Of a DNA stretch of 51,820 nucleotides, positions 1 through 7,479 are shown one piece after another. A model generated the notes under the pieces. That model worked only from the letters and a program-made list of their open reading frames with translations, did not search any database and was not told where the DNA came from. This stretch comes from Akkermansia muciniphila (lineage in GTDB: Bacteria > Verrucomicrobiota > Verrucomicrobiia > Verrucomicrobiales > DEV007). Location of the stretch: assembly GCA_945883495.1 (NCBI GenBank), contig CAMCXS010000042.1:1-51820 (forward strand). The letters are read 5' to 3'. Numbering within the stretch: position 1 is the stretch's first letter; every line of letters starts with the position of its first letter. The translations under genes and the position numbers were made by a program.

Positions 1-145
1 CAGATCCGCTACAATGCGAATTCGATTGCGATTCCGAGCACCGCTTCGCTGAGCACGAGCACGATACCCGTCCCGGCTCCGCTGAGAAGCGCTCATCCTC
101 CGCGTCGCTGCGTCTTGAGCGAAGCGGGCATGAGACCGTTGGGCC

Positions 146-1531
146 TCAACCCAAGAACTTCCCGGGATTCAAGATGCCGTGCGGATCCAACGCGGTTTTG
201 ATCGCGCGGTGGGTAGCGAGATTCACGGAATCGAGCGCCTCGCCGATCCAACGTTTTTTGGCCAGCCCGATGCCGTGTTCTCCCGTGATCGCCCCGCCCC
301 AGGCGAGGATTTGGCGGAAGAGACGATCGAGCGCCGCGTCCACTTGCTCCTTCTTTGCCTTCATGTCGTCTGGGCTGACCATGATGTTGACGTGGATATT
401 GCCATCTCCCGCATGCCCAAAGCTGGCCACCGCGAATCCAGTTTCTTCTTGAAGCTCACGCGAGAACTTGGCCAGATCGACCAACCGGCCCCGCGGCACC
501 ACGATGTCTTCATTGAGCTTGATCAGCCCGGTCGCCCGCAAGCTGTAGGAAAAACTGCGCCGGATTTCCCAAATCCCTTCACAGGCGGCTTCGGAGTCCG
601 CCGTCTCCAGCATCGTGGGCTGCAAGCCTTGGAGCAACGTTTGCAGGTTGCGGCAGTCGCTGGCCACCGCTTCCGGTTGACCGTCGATCTCCAGCAACAA
701 GTGGGCGTCCCCCGGAGGCACGTTTTGCGGCGCTTCAGGATTTTCCCGGGCCGCCCGCAACGTGAAAGCATCGGAAATCTCCAAGGCGCAGGGCAGGAAC
801 CCAGCGGCGAACACGGCCTGCACGGCGGCAGCCGCCTCTTCAAAGGTGCGGAACCCAGCCGACAACGTGGCCCGGGCCGGAGGAAGCGGGATCAGGCGCA
901 AGGTGACCTCGGTGACCACGCCCAACATCCCTTCAGATCCGACAAACATGCCCACGAGATCAAACCCGGTCTTGTTTTTGTGGGTCCGGCCCCCGGCGCG
1001 CAGCACCTCCCCCCCCGCCAAAACGGCTTCGAGCCCGAGCACATAGCTCCGGGTGACTCCATATTTTAAGCACTTCGGCCCGCCAGCGTTGGTCGCGACG
1101 TTGCCGCCGATGCTGCATTCCCGCAGACTGGCCGGGTCGGGGGGATAGTACCAACCGAGCCGTTTCACCGCATCCTGCAAATCTCCGGTGATGACCCCAG
1201 GTTGCACCACAGCAAGGCCATCGGCCGGGTTGATCTCCAGAATCCGGTTCATCCGGGCCACGGAGAGAGCGATGCCTGCCTGGACGGGGACGCAGCCCCC
1301 TACGTAGCCAACTCCGGCCCCCCGAGGCGTCACCGGAATCCGGTGCAAGTGGGCGAACTCCAGGACTTTGGCGACGTCGGCGGTGCTTTCCGCGAAGACG
1401 ACCACGTCCGGCTCATTGGCGGCATACCACTTGTCGGTGGCATGGGTTTTGAGCTGCTGGGGATCAACGGAGACTTGTCCCTCTCCGAGAAACCCGAGGA
1501 GGTGCGTCCGCAAAACATCGGCATTCATCAT
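146..1531 (-). CDS. FAD-linked oxidase, GlcD / D-lactate dehydrogenase type
   Basis: Predicted flavoprotein that oxidises a 2-hydroxy acid such as glycolate or D-lactate. About 461 residues, the usual length for GlcD-like FAD_binding_4 / FAD-oxidase_C proteins. The N-terminal half carries the PCMH FAD-binding stretch (PRGAGVGYVGG, later SIGGNVATNAGGPKCLKYG). The C-terminal half carries HAGDGNIHVNIMV and TGEHGIGLAKKRW, typical of the substrate and FAD-capping domain. The frame stays open further upstream, but I place the start at the ATG whose ATGA overlaps the stop of the kinase gene before it; the longer N-terminus reads as the kinase gene in another frame. It is the last gene of the rnr-kinase-oxidase run. 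No GlcE or GlcF partner is visible, so the exact substrate is open. Confidence 0.88.
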   Translation of the reverse strand: MMNADVLRTHLLGFLGEGQVSVDPQQLKTHATDKWYAANEPDVVVFAESTADVAKVLEFAHLHRIPVTPRGAGVGYVGGCVPVQAGIALSVARMNRILEINPADGLAVVQPGVITGDLQDAVKRLGWYYPPDPASLRECSIGGNVATNAGGPKCLKYGVTRSYVLGLEAVLAGGEVLRAGGRTHKNKTGFDLVGMFVGSEGMLGVVTEVTLRLIPLPPARATLSAGFRTFEEAAAAVQAVFAAGFLPCALEISDAFTLRAARENPEAPQNVPPGDAHLLLEIDGQPEAVASDCRNLQTLLQGLQPTMLETADSEAACEGIWEIRRSFSYSLRATGLIKLNEDIVVPRGRLVDLAKFSRELQEETGFAVASFGHAGDGNIHVNIMVSPDDMKAKKEQVDAALDRLFRQILAWGGAITGEHGIGLAKKRWIGEALDSVNLATHRAIKTALDPHGILNPGKFLG

Positions 1532-1914
1532 CGAGAAACCAAAAGCGCCCAAAGGCGCGGCAAGAAAATCACGGCTCCCGCCAACGCAGCGCCCAGGGAA
1601 ACCACGAGCACGCCGCCCGCCGCTGCATCCTTGGCGTGTCTGATGAGGAAGTGCTCCTTCATGGAAACACGGTCGGCCAGCCGCTCCAACGCAGAGTTGA
1701 TCGCCTCCGCCGCCATGACTTGGGCGATGCAGAGGATCAGCACGGCCCATTCCACGCTGCTGACGCGGAAAAATCCAGCCGCCGCCGCCACCACCGCCGC
1801 GACCACGAAATGGAGCCGCATGTTCTGCTCCGTGGCGATGACGTGGAGGAGACCGACCGCTGCACAGACGAAACTTCGTCTAAGCTTTCCTACGTCAATG
1901 CCGGCTACCTTCAT
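1528..1914 (-). CDS. diacylglycerol kinase / undecaprenol kinase family (DgkA)
   Basis: Small integral membrane lipid kinase of about 128 residues, expected to phosphorylate diacylglycerol or undecaprenol at the cytoplasmic membrane. It shows the family signature EAINSALERLADRVS followed by AKDAAAGGVLV and a closing hydrophobic helix, the layout of DgkA/UndPK proteins (usually 120-130 residues, three membrane helices). The N-terminal segment with hydrophobic stretches around FVCAAVGLL and FVVAAVVAAAAGFF provides the first two helices. The chosen ATG overlaps the end of rnr by 20 bases, and the stop overlaps the next gene as ATGA, so translation is probably coupled. Lipid versus undecaprenol specificity cannot be read from the sequence. 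Confidence 0.87.
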   Translation of the reverse strand: MKVAGIDVGKLRRSFVCAAVGLLHVIATEQNMRLHFVVAAVVAAAAGFFRVSSVEWAVLILCIAQVMAAEAINSALERLADRVSMKEHFLIRHAKDAAAGGVLVVSLGAALAGAVIFLPRLWALLVSR

Positions 1915-4162
1915 CCTCTGCACGACGCCGATGGCCCGTGACCAAGGTAAAATCAAGGTGTTTACGCTCCAGATCGACGCGAAGCACCCGAACCGGGATG
2001 ATCATGCCCGCTCGGGCGACGATTTTGCCGCGCGGACCGATGATCCGTTGCATCCGGGGTTCTAGCTCATAGCCGAGAGGAAGATCGGCTGATTTCAGCA
2101 ATCCCCTCAGTTGCAGGGACTGCAGTTCGACGAAGGCGCCGCGGGGCAGGATCTCGGTGACCACGGCCTCGAAGGAGACGTCCTTCTTCTCGCGCATCAG
2201 GCGCATGAGGTATTCGTATTGCTTGAGCAGTTTGGACTCCTGTTCCGCGCTCGCGGCGGTCCGCTCGGTGGTGGAGAGGTGCTCCGCGGTTTCCGCCAGT
2301 TCCGGCTTTTTCGGCAAGGGCCGTGCCGTTTCCGGGCTCGTGGCGAGTTTCTCCAACACCCGGTGGACGACCAGATCGGCGTAACGGCGGATCGGGCTGG
2401 TGAAGTGACAATAGTTCTGCTTTGCCAAGCCGTAGTGTCCAAACGGCTCCTCGCTGTAAACCGCCCGCTTCAGACTTTTCAGCAAACTCAGCTTGAGCAC
2501 GTGCTCCTCCGGCTTCCCGCGGATCGCGCGCAAGAGCTTTTGCAGCTCGTTCTTGATCGTGACGTCGCCGACCGGATGGCCATAGGCAGTGGCCAGTTCG
2601 CGGAAATCGAACAGCTTTTCCGGATCCGGATCCTCATGCACCCGGTAAATGGCTCCCGCTTGGCGGTTCTTGATGAATTCCGCGACCGCTTCGTTTGCCG
2701 CCAGCATGAATTCCTCAATGAGTTGGTGCGAAATGTCGTAAACAACGAGCCGGACATCAATGGGCTCCCCGGCCTCGTTGAGGATGACTTTGACCTCGGG
2801 GAAATCGAGATCCAGCGATCCGTGCTCCATCCGCAAGTGCCGCAAGCGCCCCGCCAAATTCCAAGCCTCGTGCAACGCCTGGCTGAACAGGGCATCGCCT
2901 CCCGTCCCGTTTTGCACCGGCTGATCGAGGAGCGCGAACGCTTCCTCGTAGCTGAAGCGGCGTTGGCTCCGGATCACCGCCTTGGCAAAGCGCGACTTGG
3001 TCCGATGCCCTTGCGCGTCGAACTCCATGATCACCGCGTGCGTCAGCCGGTCGACGTGTGGATTCAGGCTGCAAATGCCGTTACTGAGATGAAAGGGCAA
3101 CATCGGGATGACCCGGTCCACCAGGTAAACGCTGTTCCCCCGCTTCCGAGCCTCTTTGTCCACAGCTCCCCCAGCCCGCACGTAATGCGCGACGTCGGCG
3201 ATGAACACGCCCAACTCCCAGCCTCCGTAGTCCAGACGGCGCACGCAAATCGCGTCGTCGAAGTCCCGAGCATCGAACGGGTCGATCGTAATGACGAACG
3301 CTTCCCGCCAATCTTCCCGCCCCTCGGCCTCCTCCGCGCTCACCTCGATCGGCGCTGTCGAAGCTTCCAACAGCACGGCTTCGGGGAAATCGAGCGGCAA
3401 ATCGTAGCGGTGAATGATGGAAAGGATATCGACGCCCGGAGCGCCCATCGGCCCCAGAACCCGGACCACCTTGACCTTGGGGTTGCGGAGCGGGCTGGTC
3501 CAAGCCGTGAGCTCAAAAACGACTTTGCACCGGTCCTCGGCTCCAGGCGGGAGGGCGGCTGTGTCCGTATCGCAGTCCCGGTGGAAGGCAGGCTCGTCCG
3601 GGACGATGCGCCCGTAGCCGCGTTCCAAATGCAGGGTGCCGACGTACTGCTGGCGTTTGCGGCGGACGATCTCCTCCACCTTGGCCTCCCAACGCGCCCT
3701 CGGCTCTTCCCGGAACTTTTTGACGTGGCGTTGCCAAGCGGGAGGCGGCCCCTGAAACACGGAGAATCGCACGGTGTCGCCCGGGAGCGCCGTGCTGCTG
3801 TTCCGCTCTCCGAAAAAGACGCTTTCTTTGCCGATCCGGGCGCGCAAGGTCCGGCGGCTCTCGTCATTGGCCTCGATCCACCCGTTGCGCACCTTGCCCG
3901 GGGAAGGAAATTCCACGACGCCCACCCAAGTCTCGCCTTTGGCGGAGGCTGGACGCGGCAAGCCGTAGCGGGACTTTTTGTATTCCTCGATCGCGCCGCG
4001 TTCTTCCAGGTTGCGGATGGCTTGGCGCAGATTGGCCCGATCCTTGGACGCGACCTCTAGCGCGCGAGCCAACTCGGAGCGCGTCATCGGCTGGGCCTTA
4101 GGTGCTTCCAGGAGGCGCTGGATGCGCTTTTCCAGTTCGGCGGTGCCGGGATTCGAGTCCAA
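1895..4162 (-). CDS. rnr: ribonuclease R (RNB-family 3'-5' exoribonuclease)
   Basis: Processive 3'-5' exoribonuclease that degrades structured RNA in the cytoplasm. The 755-residue protein has an N-terminal winged-helix-like segment (about 10-70), cold-shock domains, a central RNB catalytic domain and a C-terminal S1 domain (ILPRGAFVELQSLQLRGLL). The catalytic acidic cluster DPFDARDFDDA lies at about residues 294-304, including D294, D300, D302 and D303, so it should be active. The length is slightly below the 810 residues of E. coli RNase R and fits RNase R better than RNase II because of the N-terminal helical domain. It heads the minus-strand run into the lipid kinase gene. Confidence 0.95.
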   Translation of the reverse strand: MDSNPGTAELEKRIQRLLEAPKAQPMTRSELARALEVASKDRANLRQAIRNLEERGAIEEYKKSRYGLPRPASAKGETWVGVVEFPSPGKVRNGWIEANDESRRTLRARIGKESVFFGERNSSTALPGDTVRFSVFQGPPPAWQRHVKKFREEPRARWEAKVEEIVRRKRQQYVGTLHLERGYGRIVPDEPAFHRDCDTDTAALPPGAEDRCKVVFELTAWTSPLRNPKVKVVRVLGPMGAPGVDILSIIHRYDLPLDFPEAVLLEASTAPIEVSAEEAEGREDWREAFVITIDPFDARDFDDAICVRRLDYGGWELGVFIADVAHYVRAGGAVDKEARKRGNSVYLVDRVIPMLPFHLSNGICSLNPHVDRLTHAVIMEFDAQGHRTKSRFAKAVIRSQRRFSYEEAFALLDQPVQNGTGGDALFSQALHEAWNLAGRLRHLRMEHGSLDLDFPEVKVILNEAGEPIDVRLVVYDISHQLIEEFMLAANEAVAEFIKNRQAGAIYRVHEDPDPEKLFDFRELATAYGHPVGDVTIKNELQKLLRAIRGKPEEHVLKLSLLKSLKRAVYSEEPFGHYGLAKQNYCHFTSPIRRYADLVVHRVLEKLATSPETARPLPKKPELAETAEHLSTTERTAASAEQESKLLKQYEYLMRLMREKKDVSFEAVVTEILPRGAFVELQSLQLRGLLKSADLPLGYELEPRMQRIIGPRGKIVARAGMIIPVRVLRVDLERKHLDFTLVTGHRRRAEDEGSRH

Positions 4163-4293
4163 TACACCCAGTTAGCGCCGACCACAATGCCTTGTCAAAC
4201 CTGGAATCTTCTTGACTTTAAAGCTTTCTTCAGGCTTTTATCCGGTTTTTGTGTCCACACGCTGGAGGTGAATGCGTGGGGAAAAATGCTCAA

Positions 4294-4953
4294 ATGGCAA
4301 TCATGAAGCGACAAAACAGCAATCAGACTCTTCTCTGGACCATCATCCACGCGGGAGCCGTTCTTGGATTTGCCGCCCTGACCAGTTGCACCAGCGCCCG
4401 CATGAACTTCGCGGACATCAGGCCGTTGGAGCGTTTCCGCCAGCCAGCCAGCACGCCACAACCCCCGCCAAACAAGTTCGTCATCAAGACGACCGCCTAC
4501 TGTCATCAAGAGTCAGATAGCCAAAAATACGGCAAGCTCACCGCCCGCGGCACCACCCTCCGCTGCACCGGACCGATCCGCAGCGCCGCCGCCGATTGGT
4601 CCCGCTACCCCGTCGGCACCCGCTTCCGCATCATCGGCCAATCCCAAGTTTATGAAGTGGACGACTACGGCAGCGCCCTGGTCGGGACAGACACCATCGA
4701 TATCTACCAGCCCACCATGCGCTCCATGCGCAACTGGGGTGCCCCCGTCGTGGGCATTGAGGTCATCCATTGGGGCAGCTACGCCGAAAGCGAGGCCATC
4801 CTGGCCCCTCGCGCCAAGAAATCCCCTTACGTCCGGCAAATGCTCACCGGCGTCCGCGCCAAGAACATGCAACTCGAGGCAGGTCTCCAACCCGTCGGTG
4901 GACCGGTGGGCCAAGGCCGACACGCGGCCCATCGGACTCGTAAATCCGCGTAA
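4294..4953 (+). CDS. 3D-domain lipoprotein (MltA-like double-psi barrel)
   Basis: Predicted exported lipoprotein of about 219 residues. A basic start is followed by a hydrophobic stretch ending in the lipobox-like ALTSC. The C-terminal region matches the 3D (three-Asp) domain: TAYCHQES, then a GTRF segment, then VDDYGSALVGTDTIDIY, which holds the conserved aspartates. 3D domains occur in MltA and Rpf-like cell-wall enzymes, so a peptidoglycan-related role in the envelope is likely, but no separate catalytic domain is present. I use the ATG at 4294; an ATG nine bases later is equally possible. It sits three bases before nth. Confidence 0.8.
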   Translation: MAIMKRQNSNQTLLWTIIHAGAVLGFAALTSCTSARMNFADIRPLERFRQPASTPQPPPNKFVIKTTAYCHQESDSQKYGKLTARGTTLRCTGPIRSAAADWSRYPVGTRFRIIGQSQVYEVDDYGSALVGTDTIDIYQPTMRSMRNWGAPVVGIEVIHWGSYAESEAILAPRAKKSPYVRQMLTGVRAKNMQLEAGLQPVGGPVGQGRHAAHRTRKSA

Positions 4954-4956
4954 CCC

Positions 4957-5607
4957 GTGACCAAGCCGGAACGCGCCGCCTTCCTTGAACGGCGTCTCGC
5001 CGAGCTTTATCCCGAGACCCCCATCCCGCTCGACCACCGGGATCCCTACACCCTTCTGGTCGCCGTCCTCCTCTCGGCCCAATGCACCGATGCCCGGGTC
5101 AACCTCGTGACCCCTTCCCTCTGGGCCTTGGCCGCTCATCCGCGTGATATGGCACAACGTTCCGTGGAGGAGATCGACGCCATTGTCCGGCCCTGCGGCC
5201 TCTCTCCGCGCAAAGCACAAAACATCCGGGATCTTTCGCGAATCCTCGTTGAGCAGCACGGCGGCCAAGTGCCCGCTGACTTCGAAGCCCTGGAAGCGCT
5301 CCCTGGCGTCGGCCACAAAACCGCTTCCGTGGTAATGGCCCAGGCGTTCGGGGTTCCGGCATTCCCGGTCGATACTCATATCCACCGCCTGGCGCAGCGC
5401 TGGAAGCTGACTTCCGGCAAAAGCGTGGCCCAGACCGAGGTGGATCTGAAGCGCCTTTTCCCCAAGAAAAGCTGGAATCAGCTTCACCTTCGCATCATTT
5501 TTTACGGCCGAGAACACTGTTCAGCCCGTGGCTGCGACGGCACCGTCTGCGAGATCTGCCGCACCTGCTTCCCGGAGCGGAATAAGCCAGTCGTCACGAA
5601 AAAGTAA
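4957..5607 (+). CDS. nth: endonuclease III (DNA glycosylase/AP lyase)
   Basis: Base-excision repair glycosylase/AP lyase that removes oxidised pyrimidines. The 216-residue protein starts with GTG. It contains the helix-hairpin-helix LPGVGHKTASVV with catalytic Lys at about 121 and VDTHIHRLAQRW with catalytic Asp at about 139. A C-terminal cysteine cluster (C188, C193, C198, C201, C204) should hold the 4Fe-4S cluster, but its spacing differs from the C-x6-C-x2-C-x5-C of E. coli Nth. Length and motifs otherwise fit the family well. It follows the lipoprotein gene by three bases and is probably co-transcribed with it. Confidence 0.93.
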   Translation: MTKPERAAFLERRLAELYPETPIPLDHRDPYTLLVAVLLSAQCTDARVNLVTPSLWALAAHPRDMAQRSVEEIDAIVRPCGLSPRKAQNIRDLSRILVEQHGGQVPADFEALEALPGVGHKTASVVMAQAFGVPAFPVDTHIHRLAQRWKLTSGKSVAQTEVDLKRLFPKKSWNQLHLRIIFYGREHCSARGCDGTVCEICRTCFPERNKPVVTKK

Positions 5608-5738
5608 GCTGTCGCCCAGGTTCTAGCGGCCACAGAACAGCCCGGGCGTCTAGCAGAATCGCTCTAGCGATGTCGCAGGGTTACGCCACTGAGGCAGGTG
5701 AATGCACGACTGTGGCCAGAAAAATACTTAAGAAGTCT

Positions 5739-5765
5739 ATACCATCATGGTATCTTTTCTTTTTT
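5739..5765. promoter_or_regulatory. perfect dyad followed by T-rich tract, between nth and the pseudokinase gene
   Basis: A 15-base perfect palindrome with one central base (ATACCAT-C-ATGGTAT, 5739-5753) is followed directly by a pyrimidine run ending in six T. It could be a weak intrinsic terminator for nth, or an operator for the operon that starts 72 bases downstream. The one-base centre makes it a poor RNA hairpin and a better protein-binding dyad. Confidence 0.35.
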
Positions 5766-5836
5766 GACTACTTGATCAATTTACCCAGTCCTAGCACTGT
5801 GCGCCCGCTGTCCAGGAGCAGCTTTTCCTCTCCCTC

Positions 5837-7462
5837 ATGAACACCACGGCAACCTTTCCTCTGGCTTCTTCCCGCTCGTTCGATCCTCACTCTTCCCCGC
5901 TTTTACTGAAGGGAAACGACGCAGATACCCGGCTCACTTTCTCTCCGGACCGGGGCACGTTTGTTCAGCTCAAGCAGTACCATCGCAAAGGTCTACACGA
6001 TCCGGAAGCCGTCCGCGAGTTAAACCGGAAGCTCCGTTCCGTTCAGGCCCAGTTCCGGGGAGGGATTGCCTTTCCGCTAGCCGCCGGAATCCGGGATGGC
6101 CGGGTTTATCAGGAGATGGAACTCCTGCCAGGCCACAGCCTCTTGGCCTTTGTCCGGCGCAACGGACGACTACCCTCTCACGCCATCCTTTCCCTGGCGC
6201 GGCGCATCGTGGATCGTTTGGTTTTTGTCCGGGATCAATATGGGTTTCTGCCCTCGCTGCTGCCAGAATCGATTTACCTCTGCCGAGAGGGCAAAGAAGG
6301 CTGGGTTCCTTCATTTGCGGACTATCCGCTCTGGCCTTGCCAGCAAGCCGCTGGACCGGAACAAGAAGAGCAAGCGGTGGAGCAACTGGCCATTGTGCTT
6401 TACTTCCTGGCATCCCGGAAGGTGGTCTCCTCCTTTGCGGCCCTCTGCCAAGCTTGGCCAGTGCTGCGAGGCACTTTACCCTATCCTCTCGTGCCGATCT
6501 TTGACTGGTTCCTCCGGGAGGGAGGCGAGTCCGCAGGCAGCCTCCCAGCGGAATTGGGGCGTCAATTAGCCGTTGCGGCGGCAGAAGCGGGAACGGATAC
6601 CCCGATCCTCCTAGAGCCTCGGGTAGAGTCCCAGCTCCTCGAATCGATCCCGCCCATCCATCGCTTGGAAAGCCGATTCACGATCGAAGGCGGCGGTCGC
6701 TGCTTGAGCCAACCGGCCTCCTACGACGCCCACGATCAATTGCGCAACGAGCCGAGACGCCTTCATCTCCTTCCCGCGGAAGAAGCTGCCGGATCCAACT
6801 TCCGGCGCTTAGTCGCGCAGGCCCGCAAACTGACTCACCGCCGCACCAAATCCGCCCTCCTTCCGGTGGAGGACGTTCTTTGTGATCCGGCAGGTTGTGT
6901 GATCGCGGAACGGCATGCACAAGGCATTTCTCTTGAGGAAGTGCTGGAGCGCCGCCCCGCGATGCGCACCAGTGAAGCCGCAGCATTGCTCAGCCGGATC
7001 GGACGTAGCCTCTTGGGACTGAGAATGTCGGGTTGGGACGTCCAAGGGCTCAGCGCACAGGATATCTTTTTGGACAGCGGGATCCTCCGGGGCGATTGGA
7101 GTCCGCAGCTCCTTTCCTCCGTCGAAGTCAGATTCCGCAGCTTCCCGTCCAACCTTCATTTCCGCACGCCTCGGACGCTGGCGAATTTCTTGCCCCTTGT
7201 CCCCCAACGCGAGCAGGTCCGCATCGCTCAAAACTGGGCCAAGCCGAAATACTGGTTCTTCGCCTTGGCCGCGTCCATGCTGCAAGACACCGAGGAATCG
7301 ACCTGGAACCGCTCCGCCCGCTATTCCTTGCGGCGTGCCTTCCTTTCCCGGGCGGATTGGCCTGGCCTAATTGTATTCCTCGGCCAACTGCACTGGATCG
7401 CCAGGACGCAAACCGAACCGGCGCTCTCTTTGCGTCGCTCCGAGGCTGCCATGGCCGCCTAA
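5837..7462 (+). CDS. tandem protein-kinase-like pseudokinase
   Basis: Protein of 541 residues that I read as two degenerate Ser/Thr kinase folds in a row. In the first, VQLK (K46) is placed like the ATP-binding lysine strand. YQEMELLPGHSLLAFVRRNG (91-110) matches the hinge and alpha-D region of bacterial Hanks kinases. The catalytic-loop position reads YGFLPSLLPESIYL (135-148) with no HRD, and the DFG position reads FADYP (160-164). In the second, PRRLHLLP (306-313), ISLEEVLERRP (364-374) and GWDVQGLSAQDIFLD (399-413) fall in the same order, again without HRD or DFG. Phosphotransfer is therefore unlikely; a scaffold or sensor role is more plausible. It is the first of four close-packed genes, one of which encodes an FHA-like domain. 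Kinase-fold assignment is my inference from pattern, not a search. Confidence 0.7.
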   Translation: MNTTATFPLASSRSFDPHSSPLLLKGNDADTRLTFSPDRGTFVQLKQYHRKGLHDPEAVRELNRKLRSVQAQFRGGIAFPLAAGIRDGRVYQEMELLPGHSLLAFVRRNGRLPSHAILSLARRIVDRLVFVRDQYGFLPSLLPESIYLCREGKEGWVPSFADYPLWPCQQAAGPEQEEQAVEQLAIVLYFLASRKVVSSFAALCQAWPVLRGTLPYPLVPIFDWFLREGGESAGSLPAELGRQLAVAAAEAGTDTPILLEPRVESQLLESIPPIHRLESRFTIEGGGRCLSQPASYDAHDQLRNEPRRLHLLPAEEAAGSNFRRLVAQARKLTHRRTKSALLPVEDVLCDPAGCVIAERHAQGISLEEVLERRPAMRTSEAAALLSRIGRSLLGLRMSGWDVQGLSAQDIFLDSGILRGDWSPQLLSSVEVRFRSFPSNLHFRTPRTLANFLPLVPQREQVRIAQNWAKPKYWFFALAASMLQDTEESTWNRSARYSLRRAFLSRADWPGLIVFLGQLHWIARTQTEPALSLRRSEAAMAA

Positions 7463-7479
7463 TTTCAAAATCCTTTAGC

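Noticed and set aside
1-145. Possible minus-strand gene start just beyond the GlcD stop (GGAGG directly before an ATG)
   Set aside because: Only about 32 codons are inside the window, they are Arg/Ser rich without a motif, and the spacing from GGAGG to ATG is too short to be convincing.
179-1069. Long open plus-strand frames opposite the GlcD-like gene
   Set aside because: The minus strand encodes a complete, recognisable FAD oxidase; the antisense frame has no family features and is a product of high GC content.
2111-4060. 649-codon open frame antisense to rnr
   Set aside because: RNase R on the other strand has all catalytic residues; the antisense protein is rich in Arg/Leu/Pro shadows and lacks any motif.
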